Source of the DNA: Sphingobium sp. 15-1
Lineage (GTDB): Bacteria; Pseudomonadota; Alphaproteobacteria; Sphingomonadales; Sphingomonadaceae
DNA length: 64,000 nucleotides
Direction: 5' to 3'
Assembly: GCF_013375535.1 (NCBI RefSeq)
Contig: NZ_JABXJG010000002.1
Location: forward strand, 682,001-746,000
This document shows, piece after piece, positions 50,411-59,800 of this stretch. The notes beneath the pieces were generated by a model, which worked only from the letters and a program-made list of their open reading frames with translations, was not told the origin of the DNA and ran no database searches. The position numbers and the translations under genes are program-made. Numbering within the stretch: position 1 is the stretch's first letter; every line of letters begins with the position of its first letter.

Positions 50411-52759
50411 TCAGGAACAGTCGACATCATCGAATATCGATCGGGCCGTCTTCTCGGCTGGCTTCGGTATTGACGCATCCTCAACGGATGAGGTTGTCAC
50501 GATGTGGCTCCAATCGGCGTCGTCCTCGGACTCCTTGTCACGCTCCTCCTTGCGTTCCTCGAGGTGCTCGATGGACCGTTTAATCTTCATACGGGCGTCA
50601 TCGATCAGGTCTGCCCCGTCGTCGTCGACCTTCAAATCCTCAAGTATTGTAAGCGCATGGGCGATCTTCTCGAAATGGCTCTCCGGATCTTCATCGAGGT
50701 CTGCGTCGTTGGCAATCTCGGAGATCCTGTCGTCGATCTCGGGCAATCGTTGGGCGCGGAGAGTCATACCGAGGCGTACGAGGCGGTCGGCAGGAATCAA
50801 CTCTAGTATCGCGGAGTTGTCGAAGAACGAGAGGTCGAACTCATTGATCGCCGCGCTTTCGAGTGCGTCGGCGGCGCACTCGCGCAGATCGTCGTTGAGC
50901 AATCGCGCGCGATGAGCCCGCCCATGGGTCACCATCTTGGGACTGTTCGCAATCACTGTTGTCGCCCATGTGTTGCGCTTGAGTATGTCCGGATCGCGCC
51001 GGATCAGCTTTTCGAAGACGACGTCGCTTGCTCGATAGGCAAGAAATATAAACAAAGACCAAGTGCGGTCGATTTCGTCAGGAGTCAAAGCGAGACGTTC
51101 GACCAATGTGTCATCGAGGCTCGGTGGGATCGACAGTGCGTCGGGGATGTCGCGTGCCCCTTCGCACGTGAAGCCGGACAAGACCGTATCGATCGTGGCC
51201 CCGCGCAGCAGAGCCGCCATCATAAAAGGCTTCTCGCTCAGAATCTCGGTCAGTGCGTCTGCAATGGTCGGATGGGCGAAGGTCCAGATCGTAGCCGTGC
51301 CGCTACCGGACGCCTTGAGGAACGATCCCTTGAGATCGGCGAAGGCATCCTGAATTTGCGGCAGGCAAAACCTAGTCAACTCCGCGACCGCGGTCGCCGC
51401 TTCCTGATCGAAGCCGGTGATCTTGAAGGCTCCCTGATGAACATAGACCAGGATAAGCGCCGCCTGCAGCACGGGTTCGAGCGCGTTGACGGTGTCGATG
51501 AGATGCTCACGCGGCTCCCGCATGAAGCGGACCAGAGAGGCTTCTCGCGGCGCGAGGCTCTTGGTGAAATTGGGGTCCCCGAGACGTTCGGCGATGCCGG
51601 GTAGGAATTCCTCGACGGCGGCGACAGCGTCGAGGTGCGGCTTGACGCTCGATTTCCAGCTTTGGGTTTGGCCGCCGTAATTGACGTGGTTATACAGGAT
51701 CTGCGCCTTTTCCTCTGCGGTCAGCGCACCAACATCGACGACGGCGCGTCCATCGGCAAAGAAAGGCAAGTTGCGTTGGCCGAGGCGCCGGCGCGCCGCT
51801 TCATAGATGTGCTTTCGCGAAGTCAGAAGGAAACGATTGCCGTGCCCAATTGCCGCGCGAAGCTTGGCAAAAGCGGATGTCCAGTCCTGAACGAAATCCT
51901 CGCGCACCTGGTTTGAACCAAAGGCATCGTCGATCCAGAAGAACCGGCCGGGATCGCTCGGATTCCAGCCCGCTTCAAAATCGCGAGGGCTCGTCAGCGC
52001 AAGGACGGTATTGTTGGGGTTCTCCGAGGCGATGGTCGAGATGATGGCACCGATCGCGGATTTTCCGCTCGAAGGGTTGCCGAGCAGGAGTACGATGCCA
52101 TGATCTCCGATCGCCCTCACCGCATCGCGATGAGCCCGGGTCGGAACATAGGTCTTGAGCTTGGGTATCCAGTTGTCCAGCAGCGCGCGGCTTTGCTGGG
52201 TCAAGCGTTCGTCGATGATCGCAGTTAGGTCGCCCAGCCCGTAAACCTGGGGCACCAGCGCGCGTAGCCGCGCGCTGCTCCTGATGGTGCGAACGACATA
52301 TTGGCGTCCGAGGATATGGGGTTTGCGGACGCCGAGTTCGCGAAGGCGAGCACGGATTTCCATGGCAACGCCTGCATCGACGCCCATGTTCGTCATGAAG
52401 ATGTAGGTGTCGGCTTGGCCCTGCGCGACCAGCTCGCGAACATGGTCGACTTCGGCGTTGAGATCACTGCTACGCAGCGCCTTGCCGGCATCGGACGTAT
52501 GCTTGCATTGCACCGTACCGATCGACGGCGACGCCGGGTCGTCGGCAGGGATGAGGAAGACTGCATCTTGGCCGCCGTCCTGCGCCTCACGAAAAATCTC
52601 GACCGGCCGGTGGAGCATCACCTCGCAAATCTGGGAGCAGAGGTCCTGAAAGGCGCGCCAGCCGATCGTATGAAGCGCCAGGTCCGACCATGGTCCGACG
52701 GCGGCCCGATCCGGTGATCGCAGCTGAACATCCGCCCCGATATCGCTCACCCCGTTCAT
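50411..52759 (-). CDS. Restriction endonuclease-like / STAND NTPase fusion, candidate defence gene
   Basis: A 782-residue protein. The N-terminal ~170 residues look like an Mrr-type endonuclease fold: AFQDLCSQICEVM, then GGQDAVF with Asp65 and QCKH at 84-87 giving the D...QxK metal-site pattern. A P-loop NTPase follows, with Walker A GNPSSGKS at about 227-234 and Walker B RFFWIDDAFG at 272-281, as in novel STAND (nSTAND3-like) ATPases. The C-terminal half is helical with a highly charged tail (HLEERKEERDKESEDDADW). STAND-nuclease fusions are typical of antiphage sensors (Avs-like). The start at 52759 lies 87 bases from a divergent gene. Activity is inferred. Confidence 0.75.
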   Translation of the reverse strand: MNGVSDIGADVQLRSPDRAAVGPWSDLALHTIGWRAFQDLCSQICEVMLHRPVEIFREAQDGGQDAVFLIPADDPASPSIGTVQCKHTSDAGKALRSSDLNAEVDHVRELVAQGQADTYIFMTNMGVDAGVAMEIRARLRELGVRKPHILGRQYVVRTIRSSARLRALVPQVYGLGDLTAIIDERLTQQSRALLDNWIPKLKTYVPTRAHRDAVRAIGDHGIVLLLGNPSSGKSAIGAIISTIASENPNNTVLALTSPRDFEAGWNPSDPGRFFWIDDAFGSNQVREDFVQDWTSAFAKLRAAIGHGNRFLLTSRKHIYEAARRRLGQRNLPFFADGRAVVDVGALTAEEKAQILYNHVNYGGQTQSWKSSVKPHLDAVAAVEEFLPGIAERLGDPNFTKSLAPREASLVRFMREPREHLIDTVNALEPVLQAALILVYVHQGAFKITGFDQEAATAVAELTRFCLPQIQDAFADLKGSFLKASGSGTATIWTFAHPTIADALTEILSEKPFMMAALLRGATIDTVLSGFTCEGARDIPDALSIPPSLDDTLVERLALTPDEIDRTWSLFIFLAYRASDVVFEKLIRRDPDILKRNTWATTVIANSPKMVTHGRAHRARLLNDDLRECAADALESAAINEFDLSFFDNSAILELIPADRLVRLGMTLRAQRLPEIDDRISEIANDADLDEDPESHFEKIAHALTILEDLKVDDDGADLIDDARMKIKRSIEHLEERKEERDKESEDDADWSHIVTTSSVEDASIPKPAEKTARSIFDDVDCS

Positions 52760-52796
52760 CTGCTTAACTTAGCTCCAAAAAATGCCGCGCATCCAT

Positions 52797-52823
52797 GCCC
52801 TTCATAACTATGGCATGAAGGGC
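52797..52823. promoter_or_regulatory. Palindrome in the divergent promoter region
   Basis: GCCCTTCAT-AACTATGGC-ATGAAGGGC, a perfect 9-bp inverted repeat with a 9-base spacer, in the 87 bases separating the STAND gene from the rightward nuclease-like gene. It is placed to regulate both. Confidence 0.55.
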
Positions 52824-52846
52824 GAGTGGTGTTACATTATTGATCC

Positions 52847-53839
52847 ATGACAGTCACTAAGACCAAGCTCACGACGCTGCGCACCGTCTATCCTCCGATT
52901 TCCAATGCCGATGCCGTGCGATTGATGCGGATTCCGGCGGTGGAAGCGATGCTGCGAACCAGCGACTTCTATATGATAGGCGGCAGGGCCCAGGCCCGAA
53001 TGCTCGACCCGCAGTTCAACCTCGACGAAAACGTCATCGAATTCAACTTTGTGGTCGGCGATCGCCCGCCCTCGCGGGTTCGGATCGCGTTGCAGGAACT
53101 GCCGGGCGTCATTGATCTGCGCGGCAAGGACTTCCTGATCGAGTTCGACGATGCCGGCAGCGGCTTCAGGGTCTGGGACGGCCCACCGCACGAGAACGGT
53201 TCGGACGTCGTGGAGTGGTTCACGACCGAGAAGTTGCTGTGGGATCGGTCGCGCGCAAGGCCCGGCATCCATGGGCTGAATGATGTCCGGGAGCTCGCCA
53301 CCTATGACCTGCTGTATGTCGGCATTGCGAAGAAGGGCGACAGTTTCGATCGTCTGCTCGCGCGGGGACACAAGGCGCGGCAGGAGATTCTCGCCAACGA
53401 ACCGCAGCGCTACCCAGGCGCACGGGTTTCCGACGAGACGTTCTTGTTCCTATTCGAGACCGATCCGTTGATCATGCAGACGTTCGAGCACGAGTTCGAT
53501 GAGTTGGAGCTGAGCGGCGATTATGACGCCAAGCGGATCGTTTCCGACGCCGAGAAAGCGTTCGTGAGCTTGCTGAAGCCGGAATATAATGTAGAGAAGT
53601 TCGCCAATTATCCCAAGGGGCGGGACGGCCTCTACGGGACCGGATTTCGCCGCTACGGCTATGTCATCGGCGAGCAGATGGCGTTCAACACCGCACATGG
53701 CACCGTACGAGGAGGAGTCCGCCCTGACGGCATGATCAGTAATGACGCTGACGCGATCTTCGTCGAAGGCGAGACCGTGACCTTCTTCAGGTCCGGCGTC
53801 GATTTCCCGACGGAAGACGGATCGCTTGCTGAGCCATAG
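52847..53839 (+). CDS. Unknown protein with possible GIY-YIG-like nuclease domain
   Basis: A 330-residue protein. Residues 1-140 have no recognised motif (beta-rich: ENVIEFNFVVGDRPPSRVRI). From about 153 a GIY-YIG-like pattern appears: YDLLYVGIAKKGDSFDRLL, then RGHKARQEIL, DETFLFLFE, and AEKAFVSLLKPEYNVEKF at 235-252, matching in outline the YIG strand, the His/Arg helix and the E...P.yN end of the fold. The fold call is by eye. It is divergent from the endonuclease-STAND gene and shares a palindrome with it, so the two may form one system. Confidence 0.5.
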   Translation: MTVTKTKLTTLRTVYPPISNADAVRLMRIPAVEAMLRTSDFYMIGGRAQARMLDPQFNLDENVIEFNFVVGDRPPSRVRIALQELPGVIDLRGKDFLIEFDDAGSGFRVWDGPPHENGSDVVEWFTTEKLLWDRSRARPGIHGLNDVRELATYDLLYVGIAKKGDSFDRLLARGHKARQEILANEPQRYPGARVSDETFLFLFETDPLIMQTFEHEFDELELSGDYDAKRIVSDAEKAFVSLLKPEYNVEKFANYPKGRDGLYGTGFRRYGYVIGEQMAFNTAHGTVRGGVRPDGMISNDADAIFVEGETVTFFRSGVDFPTEDGSLAEP

Positions 53840-53975
53840 CGAGCCCAACTGGCTTCGCCCGCCTGAACCGACTTACGTGAAGACGATCAACAGGATAACC
53901 CAGCATCCGCGCAGGCGGCGCGATTGAAGGCCTGACTGGCTATGCGAAACCAGCATCCCATCAACATGCGTATCG

Positions 53976-54719
53976 TCAGGATGCCCGGCCGGCTTCAGTA
54001 AAACGTAGGAGTCTGACAGACGGTTGTCTGAACCCCGTACCAAAATATCTTAGTGCGAGACGGAGACGGTCATATCCGAAAGCTTCGATAATGGTCTCCA
54101 CGAGCAGCTCCTTATGATCGAGAAGTGCCACGGCCCTGGATTTGAAGGCTTCAGAAGTCTCCAGAAAGCCACAGTCCTTCAGAAGCGAGCGTGCCTGATC
54201 GACAAGCTCCCCGTCGGTCGCGATATGCGTTCTCAGCCATGCCATAAGCAGCCTGCGCTTGAAGGGTAGGCCGGTGCGATCCAATAACAGCCACTGCGGG
54301 AACAACTCTTCCCATTCCTGTCTTGAGCCTGCGTTCCAATAATCCGGATCCTTCCGCTCGAAGCCAGACTGGCGCGGCACGATCACGAGATGCTCAAGGC
54401 TATTCTCTATTAGGCCGATCGATTGCTGCATAGCATGGTCGAGTCCAATCAGCTGGGGCACACCCTCGACCCAATAACGATGAAGATGCAGTAGTTCATG
54501 GATCACGGCCGCTTCGGGCACCGTCGCGAAATCCTTGACCAGCAGCACGGCGGTATAATCGTTGATATCGAGACCGGCGGTGATACTCTCGAATGGTGCC
54601 TCACCCGGATGCAGCGCTCGGGCAGTGAGCGTTCCGTCCGTTTTCTCGAGTATGTCATCCATCAATTTCACGGTCTCAGCGCTCAGACGGGCTTTTAAAG
54701 AAAAAAGGTCGTTGTTCAT
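53976..54719 (-). CDS. Unknown protein with HExxH zincin motif
   Basis: A 247-residue protein containing AAVIHELLHLHRYWVEGVP at about 71-89; HELLH at 74-78 is a zinc-binding HExxH motif, suggesting a metallopeptidase-like fold. Upstream of it lies LDINDYTAVLLVKDFAT, downstream a helical region (FPQWLLLDRTGLPFKRRLL, FKSRAVALLDHKELLVET). No signal peptide, so cytoplasmic. The start at 54719 (MNNDLFSLK) is preferred to 54743. The family is not recognised; it lies in the defence-like region. Confidence 0.55.
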   Translation of the reverse strand: MNNDLFSLKARLSAETVKLMDDILEKTDGTLTARALHPGEAPFESITAGLDINDYTAVLLVKDFATVPEAAVIHELLHLHRYWVEGVPQLIGLDHAMQQSIGLIENSLEHLVIVPRQSGFERKDPDYWNAGSRQEWEELFPQWLLLDRTGLPFKRRLLMAWLRTHIATDGELVDQARSLLKDCGFLETSEAFKSRAVALLDHKELLVETIIEAFGYDRLRLALRYFGTGFRQPSVRLLRFTEAGRAS

Positions 54720-54976
54720 CACATTATCCGAGCACCATGACATGCTGCCTATGCCGAGCGACGTAAACTTTCGAGATCACCGGGGAGATCCGGGTATATC
54801 GCCGACAAAGCCGTCGTTCCCGGTAAAAGTCAGCCCTTCAAGAGCCGCCTTATGTTCAGGTCGCGCGCATGACTAGAATTGGCCGGTCAAGGAGATCGGC
54901 TAGATCGCGATGCGGGGAGGTAAAAGCCCGAAAGGGGGCAACGGAAGGGCAGCTAGCGTCGTCCATGGCTATAACT

Positions 54977-56119
54977 CTATCGCTCGGCGCCGAGGGCGCG
55001 ATTGTTTGGACGGTGGACCCCGAAGAGCAGCCAAAACGCTTCGGCGGTCGGCATCAGCGCGTCAGTGTCGATCCGCTCGACGATATGCTGCCCGAGCAGG
55101 ACATTGTTCCGGAACGCCACCGCAGTCGGATAGCCGTCACCAACGATCATGCGAAAACCCTTCGCGCCCACGATGCTGGTCAGGATCACCCAAGGGCCGT
55201 CAATGCCCTGCTGGCGCAGCTGTATCTGAGTCGCGTTCGTCATCGCCATGAGACCCTGCTCGAACGTGGTCGGCCAGACTGTGCGGCGCTCCTCGCCATT
55301 GTATTCGCGAACGCCGCCGATGACGAAGGCTGAGTCCGTCCGCCCGTTGCGATAGGTCAGCGCATAGGAGCCAACCCGGCCTTCCTCACCGATCGGCGCG
55401 TGCATCAGGACGCCCTCAATCGTGTCGAGCGCGGTGAACGCACCGACCCGAACCGGCACCACCGCATTTTCGCGTGTCACCGCGATCCGGCGCTCCTCGC
55501 GGAAAAGCCCGAGCGGCGCGACCGAGATCACCGCGACCGGCGCCTGTTCGATCGCGAACGGCATATCGACGCCCTGCGCTGCTGCGATCGCCTCGGCATG
55601 GAGCTGGCGAAACTGCTGGGGGAGTTGCGCGGCCTCGGTGAAGGCATGCCGAAGATCGTGGACGTCGAGTTCATATTTGCCGCGGCTATTGCGCCCGTAA
55701 AAGCGGGCACCATTCTTAAAGGTGACACGGTGGGGCGCGCTAAGGCTGCCGGGAATGCGCAGCACTAGGGCGCCGCGCCCATTGGCGAGTAGCACCCATC
55801 TGGTCCTGACGCCAATCAGGCGCGGCTCGACACCGGTCTGGAGCTTACCTTCGAGCCTCAGGATTACAGCATCGGGATCATCGACTTCCACACCGGGAAG
55901 ATCGGCTGCCGCGCCACTGGTCTCGCCCAGTCCGTAGATGATATCCCCGCCTTGGGCATTGGCGAAGGCGGTCACATCTGCGAGAAACTCTCGGGACGCC
56001 TCGTCGCCGCCGCCCGGCAGCTCACGTTTGAACTCTAGGTCACGGCCTTCGGAGACCTGGTTGTCAATCAGGCGCTGCAGCGCGGCTTCGTCGATCTCGT
56101 CGATGGGCTGTTCGATCAT
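54977..56119 (-). CDS. AlbA_2 (Schlafen-type) domain protein
   Basis: A 380-residue protein. The N-terminal part is an AlbA_2 domain: EGRDLEFKREL at about 24-34, then FLADVTAFANAQGGDIIYGL at 46-65 and later VLRIPGSLSAPHRVTFKNGA, FYGRNSRGKYELD. Such domains bind nucleic acids or ATP and are common in transcription regulators and antiviral proteins. The C-terminal ~200 residues have no named motif. The start at 56119 (MIEQPIDEID) gives a natural family start; no strong ribosome site. It is divergent from the large ATPase gene at 56880. Confidence 0.75.
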   Translation of the reverse strand: MIEQPIDEIDEAALQRLIDNQVSEGRDLEFKRELPGGGDEASREFLADVTAFANAQGGDIIYGLGETSGAAADLPGVEVDDPDAVILRLEGKLQTGVEPRLIGVRTRWVLLANGRGALVLRIPGSLSAPHRVTFKNGARFYGRNSRGKYELDVHDLRHAFTEAAQLPQQFRQLHAEAIAAAQGVDMPFAIEQAPVAVISVAPLGLFREERRIAVTRENAVVPVRVGAFTALDTIEGVLMHAPIGEEGRVGSYALTYRNGRTDSAFVIGGVREYNGEERRTVWPTTFEQGLMAMTNATQIQLRQQGIDGPWVILTSIVGAKGFRMIVGDGYPTAVAFRNNVLLGQHIVERIDTDALMPTAEAFWLLFGVHRPNNRALGAER

Positions 56120-56280
56120 AATGGACTCAAGTCTTGCTGGAGGACGGCGCGGTCTAGCGATGGATGGGGAGCGCTCCCACTGGAAGCAGCGCCTACCCCC
56201 ATTTCGGACCGCTAGTGATAGCGTCGAAACTCGGGCGATATTGCCCGAACCTCCAAAAAGCAAAAGTAAGGTAAGTGGGC

Positions 56281-56412
56281 TTAGCCTGACAGGGCCACAC
56301 CAGACGCAATTCCCGTCCCGATGGCCCACAGTGTAATGATCAATGATCTTCCAAATGCTTGCCGGACGGTGTGTTGCGGTTTGCACCGCTTCGATTTACC
56401 TGATTTGCTCAT
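56281..56412 (-). CDS. Possible 43-residue membrane protein
   Basis: MSKSGKSKRCKPQHTVRQ, then AFGRSLIITLWAIGTGIA and SGVALSG: a basic start followed by one hydrophobic helix. AAAGGAGAGG lies a few bases before the ATG, an excellent ribosome site. The frame is open further upstream (to 56673) with a second hydrophobic stretch (IACLGGLLTILGLSALNYV), so a larger two-helix protein is an alternative. It lies upstream of the AlbA_2 gene on the same strand, about 160 bases away. Confidence 0.35.
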   Translation of the reverse strand: MSKSGKSKRCKPQHTVRQAFGRSLIITLWAIGTGIASGVALSG

Positions 56413-56879
56413 AGGCCTCTCCTTTCTCCTCTGCTTGTGAGGCAGTTCACCAACGTAGTTCAGGGCTGACAGGCCCAGGATTGTTAGAAGACCACCGAGA
56501 CAGGCGATTGCCGAAGGAATCGAACCTCCACCTACTAGACCTATCAGGCTAAACCCACTTCCAACCCCACGATAGCAAATACAGCGGGTTATTGGCAATA
56601 GGCCGCTCCATATCGGTCTCCGCCAACATTTCCGACAGTTGGTCGCGCATTTGAGTGTCCCGATAGCGGTCATTCGCTCAGCAGCCCTTTCCTCAAGTGG
56701 AAGGTAGAATTGGCAACCCCTTCCGCTTCGCCCCCTTGTCGGACGCTCAACGTCCCAAGCTTAGTTCTAAGAGCCAAAAGCCCGCTCTTCCTTTGTCAAT
56801 TTTGTCTGAATTTCGGATGTTGTTCTACTGGACTATTCTGATCGCTTCGTGAATTGTGATCCACAAATTGGGGGACTAC
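56413..56879. other. Intergenic region before the SMC-S24 gene
   Basis: About 467 bases with no certain gene, except that the frame of the small membrane protein continues to 56673. It should contain the promoter of the rightward ATPase gene, in the less GC-rich part at about 56750-56870. Confidence 0.4.
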
Positions 56880-59800
56880 ATGAACGAAGACGGCGCGCGT
56901 CCTGCGCGGGATATCCATCTGCTTACGACCGACGCCGTGCTCGCCGATCTGGTAAGTGGCCGCGAGGTAATCGTGCGCGACAACGACCGATATTCGCTCG
57001 ATAGCGACGGCGCGCGCTCGGTGCTCGACTGGTATCGCGAGAACGGCGGCAGGTGGGCAGCGAATCAGAATGCTGCCGACATTGAGGCGATCATCGATGC
57101 TGTCGACGGAGTTCCACCTGCGATTGCGACCGATGCGAATCCGGCACCGACGGTCGCAGGCCGTAGGCTGACGCTGAAGCGGATGGTCGCGCATCGTTTC
57201 GCGGGCTTACATGTATACGGGCGACTGACAGATGCGCCCGACACGTTCGTCTTCACACCAACTGCAAGCGTCACCCTTTTTGAAGGCGCGAACGGCTCAG
57301 GCAAGACCTCAATCCTAAATGCGATGATCTGGTGTCTCACCGGCAATCTGATCCGGTCCCAGCGCGAACCGGAGTCGGGAATGACCGAGTTTGCATGCGA
57401 AATTACTCACCCGGACGACACTGTTACTTTGCATCAGATGTCTTCGGTGACGCCTATGCCAAATTTCGGCAGCGAGCTGCCAGAGGATGGCAAGCCCATC
57501 CCAGCGGACACTTGGGTGGAGTTGACCTTCGTCGATGCTGATGGGAACGAGCTTCCACCAGTCCGCCGCCACCAGACCCGCAACCAGCGTGGCAAGCTGC
57601 AGGAGGCCGAACCCGATCTTGACGCGCTTGGACTCGACCCGATCGCGTGGCGCATTGCGACGACGATGCCAGCGATGCTGCCTTTCCTGTCGGTGGGTTC
57701 GGCATCGCAGCTCGGTCAGGCCGTGGCGCGGCTGACTGGCCTCGCGAACCTAGTCGATCTCGCGAAGCACGCCGGCAACGCCGCCACCCGGATTTCGACT
57801 CGTAGAATCAAGGAAATCGAGGCGGAGATCGCGCAGGTCGCGAGTCGATATGGGGAATCCGTCAGCGACCTGAAGACGATACTGTCCGAGAACTCCGACA
57901 TCGCTTTCGAGGGCGAGGTGCCCGTTATCGATGCTGCCGACACAGAGCAGCGTCTCGTTGATATCGCGACCCACTTCTCCGACGCGAAGGCGGCAGGTCT
58001 TGCAACGGCCCGGACTGTGCTGGGCGAAGGCTTCGACCCGCAGGTCAAGGCGGATAGAGACGATCTCGAGCGCAACATCCGTCCGGCCATCGAGCAGTTG
58101 GCGCGGGTGAAGGATCTGCCGTCGATCAGCCGTCTGACGAGCCTTCCGGCTGACGAGCAGCAGCTGGCCGACATGCGCGAGTGGTTCGCCCAGATCGATC
58201 GTGAGGCAGCCACTCTCGCCGAACTCGCCGACAATCCCGACCGCGCGAAGCGGGCGCAACTCTACGCTATGGTGTCGAGTTGGATCCATCGTCATGAGCA
58301 TCCTGCCGATGGTCGCTGCCCGGTGTGCACCGGCGACCTCGTTGGCGCACGTGATCCCGTGACCGGGGAGCCTGTGGCGGACCAGATCGCCGGGGCGCAG
58401 GTGAATCGCGAGTTGGTTGCGCAGACCGTTAGGCAGTGGGCTGCCAAGTGGCACGGTCAATTGCTCGAGCACCTCCCCGAGGCGATTGCTGCTGAGGCCC
58501 GCAAGGAGCTGCCGTCGCGGCCCGTCGATTTGGTGATTACCGGCATGACCACCGAGCTTTACGCGACCGATGGATTCCGTGGAACGCTCGGTGCGCTCGC
58601 GCAGGACAGCGATCTGCTCGTCGAGGAGACGGCGGCAAGTCTTCCGCCCTTCGATGAACCAGCGGAGCGGACGTTGCCGCCGGGCATCGCCGAGCCTGCG
58701 GACGCGCTGCTGGACCTGATGAAGCGCGTCGACCGCGCGATCGCGTTCGCGAACTGGCGCAAGGCGCATGCTGCCGCGCTCAGCGCGTTCATCCAGACTG
58801 TGAGGCGGGGCGACGAGGATTCGCCGGATGCGGATCGCGCCATCGGTCGTCGGCTGAAAACGCTGCTCTCGATTATTGAGAGCGTGGCGCCGCTTAACCA
58901 GGCCGGAATCTTCGTATCCCGGCTGGAGGCGGCGCGCGCCGAGCGATCCGGCAAGGTCGATCGGATCGCGCAGTGCGGCCGCGCCGTAACCGCGCTCGAA
59001 ATGTTGGTTCCGCTCGGCACGCTTGCGCAGGCCCAAGTCGACAGTCTGCGCTCGACCCTGCAAACGCGTTCCGATCACTGGCGCAGCGCGATGTATCAAA
59101 ACGCCACCACATACGCGCCGGATCTCACCGGCACGGTCATGGACGCCAAGGGTGTGCTCGGACTGCAGGTTGGGCGAGACGGCGTGAACGCTCCTGCCCA
59201 GCACATCTCGAACGCCTCTGCGCTTCGTGGTGCGCTGCTCGGCTTCTTCCTTGCCTTCCGTGAGTACGTCCTCCGGCAGCGCGGCGGCCTGACGACGCTG
59301 GTCCTTGACGATCCGCAGGAGTTGCTCGACAACGACAACCGCGAGCGGCTAGCCCGCGGACTGTCCGGGCTGGCATCGTCGGCCCAGCTTCTGATCACCA
59401 CACATGATCGAAAGTTCGCCCGCTGCCTCGTCGCCGAGCATCGCGAAGGCTCGGAGCATCTGTCCGTCCATCCCGTGAATTCGGTGCATCCTACGGTGTT
59501 CGTCGCGCCAGCGCAGGAGGAGGTCGATCGAAAGCGTGGCGTGTTTCTGGATTCGCCTGATAACCATGCTGCCGCGCAGGACTATGCGTCGGATCTGCGC
59601 GTGTTCCTTGAGGCCCGCCTTGGCGATCTGTTCGACAGCATTGCCCACCCTGCATACACCACCACGACGAAGGCGGTCACGCTCATGCCGCTCGTTGATC
59701 GCCTGCGCGGAATGGTCGGTGGCGGCTCAGGCGAACTGTTCCAACATCCGCTGGTGAAGCAGTTCGCGAACGACCCAGCGTTCGCGGAGGGAGCCGACGC

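Noticed and set aside
57750..59204. 484-codon minus-strand frame inside the SMC-S24 gene
   Set aside because: Shadow frame; the plus-strand protein has Walker motifs before and after.
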